A stretch of DNA of 64,000 nucleotides from Janthinobacterium sp. 61 (GCF_002846335.1 NZ_PJMQ01000001.1:5394001-5458000); one strand, 5' to 3'; positions 1 to 8,290 are shown, numbered from the stretch's first letter. A program made the numbers and translations. The notes: generated by a model not told the origin, from the sequence alone.

Positions 1-209
1 GCAAACGGCGCCAGGGCGGGCGAGCGGGGCAGCAAGGGCAAGGCGCCGCCGTGCACACGTTCCAGCAAGCCCTCCTTGGCCAGTTCGCGCAGGTCGCGCC
101 GTATCGTGTCTTCCGACAAGCCCAGGGCATCGCTGACGGCCCTGGCGACGATCTGTCCTTCGCGCTGGAGCAAGTCCAGCAGGTATTGTTTGCGCTGATG
201 TGTGAGCAT
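1..209 (-). CDS. DeoR-family transcriptional regulator, N-terminal part only
   Basis: The gene runs off the left edge, so only about 69 N-terminal residues are visible. They start MLTHQRKQYLLDLLQ and hold a DeoR-type winged helix-turn-helix: a recognition segment near residues 28-45 (LGLSEDTIRRDLRELA) followed by the wing LLERVHGGALP. DeoR proteins are mostly repressors of sugar or nucleoside catabolism whose C-terminal domain senses a phosphorylated sugar. That sensing domain is outside the window, so the ligand is unknown. The gene is divergent from the Nudix fusion gene at 305. A triple direct repeat directly upstream of its start codon is a natural operator for it. Family call is firm; specific role is open. 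Confidence 0.85.
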   Translation of the reverse strand, partial: MLTHQRKQYLLDLLQREGQIVARAVSDALGLSEDTIRRDLRELAKEGLLERVHGGALPLLPRSPALAPF

Positions 210-210
210 A

Positions 211-240
211 GATTTTCTTGAGTTTTCTTGTATTTTCTTG
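211..240. promoter_or_regulatory. Three tandem 10-bp repeats (TTTTCTTG), probable DeoR operator
   Basis: The octamer TTTTCTTG occurs three times at exact 10-bp spacing (213-220, 223-230, 233-240), starting 2 bp upstream of the deoR start codon. One repeat per helical turn is a spacing known for several DeoR-family operators. The last TTG overlaps the candidate -35 of the divergent Nudix gene. The repeat is directly visible; its binding by the adjacent DeoR protein is inferred. Confidence 0.6.
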
Positions 241-265
241 ATATTGCACGAGTCTGCATGATAAA
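238..265 (+). promoter_or_regulatory. Candidate promoter of the Nudix fusion gene
   Basis: TTGATA at 238-243 and GATAAA at 260-265 are separated by 16 bp and lie about 40 bp upstream of the ATG at 305. The -35 shares its TTG with the third DeoR-type repeat, so a bound repressor would hinder polymerase. Both hexamers are imperfect. Confidence 0.35.
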
Positions 266-304
266 GTCGACAAAAGCAAGTACACGCAAGCACAAGGAGA
301 TGAC

Positions 305-1261
305 ATGCGCGAAGACAGTACAAAGCAGGAACGGGTTCGCATCCAGCAAGTGCAGACCCTGTCGCACGACTGGTATCTATTGCAAAAGACGACGTTCGAC
401 TATCTGCGCCACGATGGCCAGTGGCAGACGCAGACGCGGGAAACCTATGACCGCGGCGATGGCGCCACCATCTTGCTCTACAACAAAGTCAAACGCACGG
501 TGATCCTGATCCGCCAGTTCCGCTTTCCCACGTATCGCGAGGGGCACGATGGATTCCTGATCGAATCAGCGGCCGGCTTGCTGGAAGAAGCCAGCGCGGA
601 GCAGCGCATCCGCGCCGAGGTGGAAGAGGAAACCGGTTACCGGGTGGGGCAGGTGCAAAAGATATTCCAGGCCTTCATGAGCCCCGGTTCCGTGACGGAG
701 CGTTTGCATTTCTTCGTGGGCGAGTACGACCCCGCCAGCCGCATCGGCGACGGTGGCGGCCTGGCGCACGAGGGGGAAGATATCGAAGTGCTGGAATTGC
801 CATTGGCGCAGGCACTGCAGATGGTGGCGGACGGCCGCATCTGCGACGGCAAGACCATCATGCTGCTGCAGCATGCGCAGTTGCACTTGATGCCGCGCAA
901 ACGGGGACTGCAGATTCTGGTTGCCGGCCCTTACCGTTCGGGCACGGGCGACGATACGGTCTTGATTGCGCGCAATGTAGCGGCCATGGAAGCCGTCTGC
1001 CTGCCTTTGTACGCGAACGGTCACATGCCCGTGCTCGGTGAATGGCTGGCCTTGCCCATGCTGGCGCTGGCCGGCTCAACCCGGGTGGGCGACCTTGTGT
1101 ATGAAGAACTGTTCCATGCACACGCGACGCGCCTGCTCAGCCACTGCGATGCCGTGCTGCGCATCGGCGGCGCGTCCCAGGGCGCCGACCAGATGGTGGA
1201 TGTGGCGCATGGCCTGGGGCTGCCGGTCTATTTGTCGCTGGACGAGATTCCACCGGCGTAA
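305..1261 (+). CDS. Nudix (NudK-like) hydrolase fused to a DUF4406-like domain
   Basis: Two domains are visible in 318 residues. Residues 1-195 match the GDP-mannose pyrophosphatase NudK/ADP-ribose pyrophosphatase type. The Nudix box lies at 91-112, with its core AEVEEETGY, and is followed by FMSPGSVTERLHFF and EDIEVLELP. Residues 201-318 (ILVAGPYRSG, then GHMPVLGEWLALP and a GASQGADQMV segment) look like DUF4406, a fold related to nucleoside 2-deoxyribosyltransferases. NudK itself has only about 190 residues, so the second domain is a true addition. Start: ATG preceded by AAGGAGATGAC. The fusion suggests nucleotide-sugar or nucleoside-diphosphate hydrolysis coupled to handling of a nucleoside or base, which fits the nucleoside genes next door. 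The exact substrate is unknown. Confidence 0.8.
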   Translation: MREDSTKQERVRIQQVQTLSHDWYLLQKTTFDYLRHDGQWQTQTRETYDRGDGATILLYNKVKRTVILIRQFRFPTYREGHDGFLIESAAGLLEEASAEQRIRAEVEEETGYRVGQVQKIFQAFMSPGSVTERLHFFVGEYDPASRIGDGGGLAHEGEDIEVLELPLAQALQMVADGRICDGKTIMLLQHAQLHLMPRKRGLQILVAGPYRSGTGDDTVLIARNVAAMEAVCLPLYANGHMPVLGEWLALPMLALAGSTRVGDLVYEELFHAHATRLLSHCDAVLRIGGASQGADQMVDVAHGLGLPVYLSLDEIPPA

Positions 1262-1295
1262 AAAAAGCGAAGCCCGCGGGCTTCGCTTTTTTTTT
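1261..1295. terminator. Bidirectional terminator between convergent genes
   Basis: An uninterrupted dyad, AAAAAAGCGAAGCCC facing GGGCTTCGCTTTTTT, has an A-tract on one side and a T-tract on the other. It sits between the end of the Nudix gene and the end of the minus-strand permease gene and can serve both. Confidence 0.9.
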
Positions 1296-1315
1296 GCATC
1301 AAGTTACAGTCAGAC

Positions 1316-2287
1316 TTAGCGAGATTTTACAAAGGGGATGCCAATAGCTTTTGGCGCGATGGATTTCGCCATCAAGCCCGCCAGCACGATCACCGTGACC
1401 ACGTAAGGCACCATCTGGATCAGCGAGCCGGGGATGCGGCCCACGACTGGTAAATCCACGCCTTCGATCTGGATCTGGATGGCCGCGAAGAAGCCGAACA
1501 TCAAACAGCCGAGGAAAGTGTAGACAGGGCGCCAGTTGCCGAACACCATGGCCGTCAGGGCCAGGTAGCCGGCGCCGGCCGACATGTCGCGCAGGAAGAA
1601 GCCGCTTTGCACGATGGCCAGATAGGCGCCCGAGAACGAGCACAGAACGCCTGCCACCAGCATCGCCATGTAGCGCGTTGCTTCGACGCTCACACCAGCG
1701 GAGTCGGCCGCATGCGGGTTTTCGCCGCAGGCACGCAGGCGCAGGCCGAAGCGCGTGTGGTACAGCAGCCAGTGCACGAGCGGTATCAGCAGGAACGCCA
1801 CGTAGACGAGGATGGAATGGCCGCCGATCAGGTGGGCATACACCCAGCCGATGAAGGGAATGTGTTCCACATACTGCGTGCCTGGCAAGACCACGTCGAA
1901 CAAGCGCGCCGAACCGAGGTCGGGCGTACGGCCGCCTTGCTGGAAGAAAAATTGCGCCAGCACAAACGTCAGGCCGCTCATGGCAATGTTAATCGCCATG
2001 CCAGCCACCAGCTGATTGCCCTTTTGCGTGATGCTGACATACGCCTGCAGCAGGGCCAGGGCGACGCACACGAGCATGCCGGCAGCCATGCCGTAGTACG
2101 GGTTTTGCGTCGTGTAGGCCACGGCGGCGGAGGCGAAGGCGCTGGCCAGGATCTTGCCTTCCAGGCCGATGTCGATCATGCCGCTGCGTTCGGCAAACAG
2201 GCCGGCCATGGCGGCAAAGATCAGGACGGGCGCATTGCGCACGGTCGATACCAGGATGCTGGCGAATTGAAAGTCGTCGAGTGTCAT
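1316..2287 (-). CDS. Nucleoside ABC transporter, permease 2
   Basis: This 323-residue, multi-helix inner-membrane protein belongs to the BPD_transp_2 group (YufQ/NupC type). It starts MTLDDFQFASILVSTVRNAP. The family fingerprint LFAERSGMIDIGLEGK is at about residues 30-45. It would pair with the permease encoded just upstream (4-bp gap) to form the channel of a BMP-type nucleoside importer. It is the last gene of the minus-strand transporter operon and ends about 20 bp from the bidirectional terminator. Substrate assignment rests on the binding protein and on the nucleoside catabolic genes around it. Confidence 0.87.
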   Translation of the reverse strand: MTLDDFQFASILVSTVRNAPVLIFAAMAGLFAERSGMIDIGLEGKILASAFASAAVAYTTQNPYYGMAAGMLVCVALALLQAYVSITQKGNQLVAGMAINIAMSGLTFVLAQFFFQQGGRTPDLGSARLFDVVLPGTQYVEHIPFIGWVYAHLIGGHSILVYVAFLLIPLVHWLLYHTRFGLRLRACGENPHAADSAGVSVEATRYMAMLVAGVLCSFSGAYLAIVQSGFFLRDMSAGAGYLALTAMVFGNWRPVYTFLGCLMFGFFAAIQIQIEGVDLPVVGRIPGSLIQMVPYVVTVIVLAGLMAKSIAPKAIGIPFVKSR

Positions 2288-2291
2288 GGTG

Positions 2292-3371
2292 TTAGCCTTT
2301 GGTGCGCTTGAGCAGGGCGGAAATGGCCGGTGCGTAGAAGTTTTCCATGGCGCCGCAGAACAGGATGATCAAGCCCTGGATGAAAATGAAGGTTTCCGTC
2401 GGGATATTCGGTTTTTCCAGCGACAGGTCGAAGCCCCCCTGGATCAGGGCGCCGAACAGCACGGCCGACAAAAAGATGCCGACCGGATGCTGGCGGCCCA
2501 TCAGGGCGATGGCGATGCCGATGAAACCGGCGCCGCCCACGAAATTGAGCGACAGATAATGCGTCGAACCCATGATGGAATTGACGGAGCCGAGGCCCGC
2601 CAGCGCGCCGGAAATCAGCATGACGATGATGATCATCTTGCTGATCGATACGCCCGCGTAGTGCGCCGCATGCTTGTTGAGGCCGGTGGCGCGCAGCTTG
2701 AAGCCCCACGACGAGCGCCATACCATCACGCCGTAGATCACCAGCGCGGTAATTGCCAACAGAAAACTGATGTTCAGCGGCGTATCGCCCAGCGACGGGA
2801 ACCAAGTGGAGAGGCGCGGCATTTCGCCGCTTTCCGCAAACACGCGGCTGGCCGTGTTCTGTTCACCGGGCGGAATCAGGTACTTCACGATGATGAAGTT
2901 CATCAGGCTGGCTGCGATGAAGTTGAACATGATGGTGGTGACCACGATGTGACTGCCGCGCCTGGCTTGCAGATAGCCGGGCAGCAAGCCCCACAGCGCG
3001 CCGAACAGGGCCGCGCCGATCATGGCTGCGGGTATCAGCAGCCAGGCGGGCAGCGTCTGGTCGAAGGCCAGCATGGCCACCGTCAAGCCCAGGCCGCCGA
3101 TATACATCTGGCCTTCGGAACCGATATTGAACAGGCCGGCCTGCATCGCCACGGAAACCGACAGGCCCGTGAAAATGAAGGTACTGGCATAGAACAGGGT
3201 GTAGCTCAAGCCTTCCGGATTGAGGATGGCGCTGTGGATCAGGATCGACAGCGATTCGGCCGGGTCTTCGCCCAGCATATAAATGACCAGGGCTGCGACC
3301 AGCAAGGCCGACAGCAGGTTTAACATGGGCATGACAAAGGCTGTCGCCCAGCGTGGCAAGTCGTTATTCAT
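2292..3371 (-). CDS. Nucleoside ABC transporter, permease 1
   Basis: This 359-residue inner-membrane permease (YufP/NupB type) has many hydrophobic segments. It has the family sequences GLFNIGSEGQMYIGGLG (about 105-120) and a C-terminal IFIQGLIILFCGAMENF segment. Its start codon overlaps the stop of the upstream ATPase gene by 4 bp (ATGA), so the two are translationally coupled. With the second permease it forms the transmembrane heterodimer. Length and motifs fit a full-length protein. Confidence 0.87.
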   Translation of the reverse strand: MNNDLPRWATAFVMPMLNLLSALLVAALVIYMLGEDPAESLSILIHSAILNPEGLSYTLFYASTFIFTGLSVSVAMQAGLFNIGSEGQMYIGGLGLTVAMLAFDQTLPAWLLIPAAMIGAALFGALWGLLPGYLQARRGSHIVVTTIMFNFIAASLMNFIIVKYLIPPGEQNTASRVFAESGEMPRLSTWFPSLGDTPLNISFLLAITALVIYGVMVWRSSWGFKLRATGLNKHAAHYAGVSISKMIIIVMLISGALAGLGSVNSIMGSTHYLSLNFVGGAGFIGIAIALMGRQHPVGIFLSAVLFGALIQGGFDLSLEKPNIPTETFIFIQGLIILFCGAMENFYAPAISALLKRTKG

Positions 3372-4921
3372 GATTTATGCATTCCCCCCATCAGCAGACC
3401 GATGCGGGTGGTATCGAATTCTTCAATTTTCAGTTCGCCGGTGATGCGTCCGCCGCACATGACCAGAATGCGATCGGCCAGCGCCCGCACTTCTTCCAGT
3501 TCGACGGACACCAGCAGGATCGCCACGCCCGCGTCGCGCAGGGCCAGCAATTGCGTATGGATGCTTTCGATGGTGCCGATGTCGACGCCGCGCGTGGGCT
3601 GGCCCACCAGCATCAGTTTCGGCTTGGCCAGCACTTCGCGCGCGATCACCACCTTTTGCTGGTTACCGCCAGACAACAAGCCGATGCGCAGGTCCGGATT
3701 GGCCGGGCGCACGTCGAAGGTTTTCAGCAGTTGCGCGCAGCGGGCGCCGATGGCCTTGAAGTTGAACAGGCCCCAGCGGTTTTTCAGGTGATCCTGGTAA
3801 CCGAGGATGGTGTTTTGCATGACGGAGAAATTTTTCACCACACCATCGCGCAAGCGGTCTTCCGGAATGTGGGCGATGCCCAGTTCGCGGAAGGCCAGCG
3901 GCAAGCCGTCGGCATCAGTGCGCTTGCCAAACGGCAAGTCCTTGTCCAGGAAACGCAGCTTGCCGGACGTCGGCAAACGCATGCCGGACAGGATTTCCAG
4001 CAATTCGCTCTGACCATTGCCGGAAACACCCGCGATGGCGACGATTTCGCCGGCGCGCAAGTTGAAACCGATGTCGGCCAGCAGCTTGACTTGCTGCGCG
4101 TCGGCCAGTTGCAAACCGTCCACTTCCAGCACCGTGGCGCCCGGATTGTAGGGCGCGCGTGGCAAGTGGCTCTGGATGGGGCGGCCCACCATCATGTTGG
4201 CCAGTTCCTCTTTCGAGGTGCCGGCTGTCGCCACGGCGCCCACCACCGTGCCGCCGCGCATGACGGTGACGTTGTCGGTGATTTCCAGGATCTCTTGCAG
4301 TTTGTGCGTGATCAGGATGATGGTCTTGCCCTGTTCCTTGAACAGGCGCAGGATTTCAAACAGCGAGGCCGTTTCCTGGGCCGTCAGCACGGCCGTCGGC
4401 TCGTCGAGGATCAGGATGTTGGCGCTGCGGTAAATCTGCTTGAGGATTTCCACGCGCTGCTGCGCCCCGACGGAGAGGTCTTCGATCTTCGCCAGCGGGT
4501 CGACGTCGAGGCGGTAGCGCGCGCAAATCTCGCGCAATTTGGCTTCCGCTTCGGTACGGTGGCTGGCCAGGCGGAAACCGCCTTCCGTGCCCAGCATAAT
4601 ATTGTCGAGGACGGTGAAGTTCTCGACCAGCATGAAATGCTGGTGCACCATGCCGATGCCGAGATTGATCGCTTCCTGGCTGTTGCGGATAGGCTGTACT
4701 TTTCCGTCGAGCAGGATCTCTCCGCCGTCGGCACGGTAATACCCGTACAGGATACTCATCAAGGTCGATTTGCCGGCGCCGTTCTCCCCCACCAGGCCGT
4801 GGATACTGCCCTTGGCGATGGAGAAACTGACGTCGGCGTTCGCCTTCACATGTCCAAACTGCTTGGAAATGCTGCGAAATTCTACTGCTGGCTGCATAGG
4901 TTCATAACTGGATAGTTTCAT
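3368..4921 (-). CDS. Nucleoside ABC transporter, double ATP-binding protein
   Basis: The 517-residue cytoplasmic ATPase carries two nucleotide-binding domains in one chain, as in YufO/NupO and RbsA. Domain 1 has Walker A GENGAGKST near residue 46, ABC signature LSVGAQQR and Walker B ILILDEPTAVL. Domain 2 (about 265-510) keeps the signature LLSGGNQQK, but its Walker A region reads GVSGNGQSELL, the degenerate form usual in this group. The start at 4921 is the first ATG and has no good ribosome site; a second ATG at 4897 is possible. A stable stem-loop lies between this gene and the binding-protein gene upstream. Confidence 0.9.
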   Translation of the reverse strand: MKLSSYEPMQPAVEFRSISKQFGHVKANADVSFSIAKGSIHGLVGENGAGKSTLMSILYGYYRADGGEILLDGKVQPIRNSQEAINLGIGMVHQHFMLVENFTVLDNIMLGTEGGFRLASHRTEAEAKLREICARYRLDVDPLAKIEDLSVGAQQRVEILKQIYRSANILILDEPTAVLTAQETASLFEILRLFKEQGKTIILITHKLQEILEITDNVTVMRGGTVVGAVATAGTSKEELANMMVGRPIQSHLPRAPYNPGATVLEVDGLQLADAQQVKLLADIGFNLRAGEIVAIAGVSGNGQSELLEILSGMRLPTSGKLRFLDKDLPFGKRTDADGLPLAFRELGIAHIPEDRLRDGVVKNFSVMQNTILGYQDHLKNRWGLFNFKAIGARCAQLLKTFDVRPANPDLRIGLLSGGNQQKVVIAREVLAKPKLMLVGQPTRGVDIGTIESIHTQLLALRDAGVAILLVSVELEEVRALADRILVMCGGRITGELKIEEFDTTRIGLLMGGMHKS

Positions 4922-4926
4922 GGAAA

Positions 4927-4958
4927 CGCGCCGCGCGGAGACAGGCCCCGGCGGCGCG
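4927..4958 (-). terminator. GC-rich stem-loop between binding-protein and ATPase genes
   Basis: CGCGCCGC (4927-4934) pairs with GCGGCGCG (4951-4958) around a 16-nt loop in the 57-bp gap. Such structures downstream of solute-binding-protein genes often protect the upstream mRNA or reduce read-through, so that the binding protein is made in excess. There is no long T-tract, so attenuation is more likely than full termination. Confidence 0.5.
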
Positions 4959-4978
4959 CTAAAAGATACGGAGAAAAA

Positions 4979-5974
4979 TTAAACCGGGCAGCTGCTGCCG
5001 ACGCGGTAATCGATCACTTTGATCTTGCCATCGATAATGTCCTTACGCGCACCCAACACGCGTTTTTCGATTTCCGGCGTAATCAGCTTGCGGTTGTTCG
5101 CATCGAGCGCCCAATCCACGCCGCCTTCTTTCAAGCCTTTATAGCTGACGCCGCCCTTCCAGGTGCCGTTCTTGACTTCCATGAAGCTGTCATACACCGT
5201 GTTGTCGACGCGCTTGACCATCGAAGTCAGGATGCTGCCCGGGTACAAACCATTCTGGTTCGAATCAACGCCGATGGCCAGCTTGCCTTTTTCCTTGGCC
5301 ATTTGCAGGGTACCCATGCCGCTGCCGCCGGCGACGGCGAAGACGACATCGACGCCGCGCTCGAATTGCGAGCGGGCCAGTTCGCCACCCTTGGCTGGGT
5401 CATTCCAGGCGCCGGACGTGGTGCCAACCATGTTTTGCGTGATTTCCGTCTTTGCATTGACGGCCTTGACGCCTTGCGCGTAGCCGCAGGCGAAGTTGCG
5501 GATCAGAGGAATATCGATGCCGCCGATGAAGCCAACCTTCTTGCTCTTGCTGGCCATGGCTGCAGCCACACCCACCAGATAAGAGCCTTCTTCTTCCTTG
5601 AAGACGACGGAATTGACGTTGCTGCCGGCAGCCTGGCCGTCGATCAGCACGAATTTCACGTTAGGGAATTCTTTTGCGACTTTTTGCACGGCTTGCGTTT
5701 GCGCAAAGCCGATGGCGGCGATCATGTCGAGTTTCTTGCGGGCCAGGCCGCGCATGACTTGCTCGGCTTGCGTATCGCTCGATGCCTGAACTTCGATGAA
5801 GGAAATGCCTGTGTCTTTTTTGAAGCGCGATGCGCCTTCGAAAGCGGATTGGTTGAACGACTTGTCGAACTTGCCGCCCGCGTCATACACGACACCCAGT
5901 TTTGGGGTAGCCGCGGACGCTTGAGCAGTCAGAAATACGGCTGCGATCGTCAAACTAAATTGTGTAAGTTTCAT
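4979..5974 (-). CDS. BMP-family nucleoside-binding protein of ABC importer
   Basis: This 331-residue periplasmic binding protein of the BMP/PnrA family has a signal peptide (residues 1-21, cleavage after AQASA) and the family opening LGVVYDAGGKFDKSFNQSA. VKFVLIDG, KKVGFIGGIDIPLI and FAVAGGSGMGTLQMA follow. BMP proteins bind purine or pyrimidine nucleosides. The cysteines look unsuited to a lipobox, so it is probably free in the periplasm. The gene heads the importer operon. An AGGAG ribosome site lies 8 nt before the ATG, and the upstream region contains several palindromes. Given psuK/psuG and the deo genes nearby, nucleosides, possibly including pseudouridine, are the likely cargo. Confidence 0.9.
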   Translation of the reverse strand: MKLTQFSLTIAAVFLTAQASAATPKLGVVYDAGGKFDKSFNQSAFEGASRFKKDTGISFIEVQASSDTQAEQVMRGLARKKLDMIAAIGFAQTQAVQKVAKEFPNVKFVLIDGQAAGSNVNSVVFKEEEGSYLVGVAAAMASKSKKVGFIGGIDIPLIRNFACGYAQGVKAVNAKTEITQNMVGTTSGAWNDPAKGGELARSQFERGVDVVFAVAGGSGMGTLQMAKEKGKLAIGVDSNQNGLYPGSILTSMVKRVDNTVYDSFMEVKNGTWKGGVSYKGLKEGGVDWALDANNRKLITPEIEKRVLGARKDIIDGKIKVIDYRVGSSCPV

Positions 5975-6006
5975 GAATTGGCTCCTGGAAGATCGATATT
6001 GTATAT

Positions 6007-6031
6007 TTTTTATAGGTGAAACATATAATTT
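6007..6031. promoter_or_regulatory. Imperfect AT palindrome 33 bp upstream of the BMP gene
   Basis: TTTTTATAG, 7 bp, ATATAATTT. Each arm matches 7 of 9 positions of a motif (YATTTATAT-N7-RTATAAATR) derived from the two better copies at 6323 and 9636. It lies where a repressor would cover the promoter or start region of the importer operon. Function is inferred. Confidence 0.35.
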
Positions 6032-6064
6032 GGGGCTGATTTAGCCTGTTTTTGATGCACGAGA

Positions 6065-6080
6065 TGATAATTCCTTATCA
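6065..6080. promoter_or_regulatory. TGATAA-N4-TTATCA dyad
   Basis: A perfect 6-bp inverted repeat with a 4-bp spacer, about 90 bp upstream of the BMP start codon. Size and position suit an operator for a dimeric regulator. No assignment to a regulator family is possible from sequence alone. Confidence 0.3.
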
Positions 6081-6082
6081 AC

Positions 6083-6099
6083 ATTGCACCGTATTGCAC
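6083..6099. repeat. Twin ATTGCAC direct repeats at 10-bp spacing
   Basis: ATTGCAC occurs at 6083-6089 and 6093-6099, one helical turn apart. The second copy with its flank (TATTGCACAAG) matches TATTGCACGAG at 242-252, just past the DeoR-type repeats upstream of the Nudix gene. This hints that one regulator may see both promoters. Confidence 0.3.
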
Positions 6100-6322
6100 A
6101 AGATCATTGCCGGCCTCGTGTGCTTTTATGTCAACAGTGTGATGCTCATGCAACAGTCGCGCCCCGTCTCTTTTATAGTTACAACATCGAATGGGGCTGC
6201 CGGAGCGGGCTGTGATGCGCCGTCAATGGACGGGCAGGGCAGGCGCAGGACCGGCGCCACGATGGGCGTCCGAATCACTATGCATCATGCCAGATATGTA
6301 TGACAAATACGTTTTTGTTTAA

Positions 6323-6349
6323 CTATTTATATGAATGCCATATAAATAG
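6323..6349. promoter_or_regulatory. Perfect AT-rich palindrome CTATTTATAT-N7-ATATAAATAG
   Basis: Ten-base arms are separated by 7 bp, 22 bp past the end of the lysR gene and about 350 bp upstream of the BMP gene. The core is shared with the palindrome at 9636-9660. On the minus strand no T-tract follows, which argues against a classical terminator. An operator is preferred, with a weak hairpin as the alternative. Confidence 0.4.
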
Positions 6350-6370
6350 GCCGTGTCAGGCCGGGCAGCG

Positions 6371-7273
6371 TCAGGCTGACGGGGGATTGATGATATTCAG
6401 GAAGGCCCGCACGACGGGAGCGTCGTCGAGCGTGGTGTAGCTGATGTACAGGTTGGCCGACGGCGGATTGGTCTTGATCGGCAGGAAGACGACGCCGGGC
6501 CAGCCGATGCGGCTTGTCGTTTCCGGCACCAGGGTCACGCCCAGGCCCGCGCCCACCATGGCCAGCAGGGTTTGCGGCTCGCTCGCTTCCTGGAAAATCA
6601 CGGGTTCGAAACCGGCATTGATGCAGCATTGCACCAGGTAGCGCGGAAACGCGGATTTATCGAGGTTCAGGGTCAGCATCGGCTCGTGGGCGATGTCGAT
6701 CAGCTCGATGGCCGTGTTTTTTGCCAGCGAATGGTGTTCGTTGACGGCCACGCAGACATTTTCGCGGAAGCACAGCTCCTGGCGCAGGTTGTCGTGGCGT
6801 AAGTCGTCGTCATTGAGTTTCGGTTCGCGCCAGAAACCCACGTCGATCTGCTTGGCGCGCAAGGCTTCGTATTGCACCGTGGGACCAAATTCGTGGATGG
6901 TCCAGCTGACGCGGGGAAATTTGGTCTGGAATTCTTCCAGCAGGCTGGGGATGGGACCCCACATGGCCGAGCCGACGATGCCCACGCGCAAGCGGCCCAC
7001 TTCGCCACGGTCGATCTGGCGGATGGTATCGATGGTCATGCGCATCTTGGCCAGCAGGTCGGCCGCTTCGTTCATCAGCGCCTTGCCTGCCACGGTCAGC
7101 TCGAAAGTACGCGTGGTGCGCGCAAACAGGCGCACGCCCAGTTCGCTTTCCAGTTTCATGATCTGCTGGCTCAGGGGCGGCTGCGAGATATGCAGGCGCT
7201 CGGCGGCGCGGCTGAAGCTTTTCTCCTCGGCGACGGCAAGAAAATACTTTAACTGTTTCAGATCGATGGACAT
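6371..7273 (-). CDS. LysR-family transcriptional regulator
   Basis: The 300-residue protein has an N-terminal LysR helix-turn-helix (MSIDLKQLKYFLAVAEE, then SFSRAAERLHISQPPLSQQ) and a C-terminal effector-binding domain (LRVGIVGSAMWG, AMVGAGLGVTLVP). The subgroup resembles BenM/CatM-like regulators of small-molecule catabolism. It lies on the same strand between psuG (87 bp upstream) and the nucleoside importer (about 400 bp downstream), so it may control either. No aromatic gene is near it. The ligand is unknown; a nucleoside or base is a reasonable guess from context. Confidence 0.88.
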   Translation of the reverse strand: MSIDLKQLKYFLAVAEEKSFSRAAERLHISQPPLSQQIMKLESELGVRLFARTTRTFELTVAGKALMNEAADLLAKMRMTIDTIRQIDRGEVGRLRVGIVGSAMWGPIPSLLEEFQTKFPRVSWTIHEFGPTVQYEALRAKQIDVGFWREPKLNDDDLRHDNLRQELCFRENVCVAVNEHHSLAKNTAIELIDIAHEPMLTLNLDKSAFPRYLVQCCINAGFEPVIFQEASEPQTLLAMVGAGLGVTLVPETTSRIGWPGVVFLPIKTNPPSANLYISYTTLDDAPVVRAFLNIINPPSA

Positions 7274-7360
7274 GCTTTCCTTGGCGTTGCGTGGTGCTTG
7301 GCGATGGAACGGCGCGCAGACCTTGATGCAGGCATGCGCGCTTTCTTTACAGCAGTCCTA

Positions 7361-8290
7361 TTATCGTGCCACGACTGCCTGCATGGCAATGGCAAGTGCC
7401 GTACCGACCTGGGCATTGTGCTTGACCAGGGCGATATTCGTCGCCAGGCTGCGCCCGTCCGTCAGCTGCTTAATGCGCGACAACAGGAATGGCGTGACTT
7501 GCTTGCCTTTCACGCCGCCCGCATCCGCTTCCTGCAAGGCCTGCGTGGTGATCGCATCGATTTCTTCCTTGGGCATGGCTTGCGCGGCCGGCACGGGGTT
7601 GCTGACGATCACGCCGCCTTTCAATCCCAGTTGCCACTTGGTACCGATGAAGGCAGCCTGCTCGGCGGCCGTGTCGAGGCGGAAATCGGCTTTGTAGCCG
7701 CTTTCGCGCGTGAAGAAGGCGGGGAAACCTTCCTGGCCTACGCTGATGACGGGCACGCCATGGGTTTCCAGGTATTCCAGGGTCAGGCCGATGTCGAGGA
7801 TGGATTTGACGCCCGCGCAGACGACGGCCACCGACGTTTGCGCCAGTTCCTGCAAGTCGGCGGAAATGTCGAAGCTGGTTTCTGCGCCGCGGTGCACGCC
7901 GCCGATGCCGCCCGTGACGAATACGGCGATGCCGGCCAGTTCTGCGCAAATCATCGTGGCGGCCACGGTGGTGGCGCCCAGCTTGCCTTGCGACAAGACG
8001 AACGGCAGGTCGCGGCGGCTCACTTTCATGGCGTCGGGCGAAGTGCCCAGCAATTCCAGCTGCTCGGGCGAGAGGCCTACGCAGATTTTGCCGTCGATGA
8101 TGGCGATGGTGGCCGGCACGGCGCCGCCGTCGCGGATGATCTGTTCCACTTCGCGTGCCATTTCCACGTTTTGCGGATACGGCATGCCGTGCGAAATGAT
8201 GGTCGATTCCAGTGCCACGATGGCCTTGCCGGCGGCGCGCGCGTCGAGGACTTCTTGCGAGAACGAGAGGAAATTATTCAGTTGCGTCAT
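7361..8290 (-). CDS. psuG: Pseudouridine-5'-phosphate glycosidase
   Basis: PsuG splits the C-glycosidic bond of pseudouridine 5'-phosphate into uracil and ribose 5-phosphate. The 309-residue protein matches the family over its full length. It has [17 protein letters not shown] near the N-terminus with the conserved glutamate E28, and [17 protein letters not shown] containing K162, the counterpart of the catalytic lysine of E. coli PsuG. The gene starts 3 nt after the psuK stop codon, so the pair is an operon and translation is probably coupled. The uracil released can enter the reductive pathway encoded at 23.6-33.4 kb. Confidence 0.95.
   Translation of the reverse strand: MTQLNNFLSFSQEVLDARAAGKAIVALESTIISHGMPYPQNVEMAREVEQIIRDGGAVPATIAIIDGKICVGLSPEQLELLGTSPDAMKVSRRDLPFVLSQGKLGATTVAATMICAELAGIAVFVTGGIGGVHRGAETSFDISADLQELAQTSVAVVCAGVKSILDIGLTLEYLETHGVPVISVGQEGFPAFFTRESGYKADFRLDTAAEQAAFIGTKWQLGLKGGVIVSNPVPAAQAMPKEEIDAITTQALQEADAGGVKGKQVTPFLLSRIKQLTDGRSLATNIALVKHNAQVGTALAIAMQAVVAR

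Larger units (their letters stand above)
5975..6370. other. 396-bp non-coding regulatory region upstream of the nucleoside importer
   Basis: No convincing gene was found; a short plus-strand reading frame at 6052-6303 lacks family features and a ribosome site. The region is AT-rich close to the importer start. It carries an imperfect palindrome at 6007-6031, a TGATAA/TTATCA dyad at 6065-6080, twin ATTGCAC repeats at 6083-6099 and a long AT palindrome at 6323-6349. It also holds the unidentified importer promoter. Confidence 0.6.

Noticed and set aside
6052..6303. An 83-residue plus-strand frame in the importer upstream region
   Set aside because: No ribosome site, no family features, and codon use unlike neighbouring genes; palindromes in the same stretch favour a regulatory role.
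6323..6349. AT palindrome as a terminator for lysR
   Set aside because: The stem is almost all A/T and no T-tract follows on the minus strand; similarity to the site at 9636 favours an operator.
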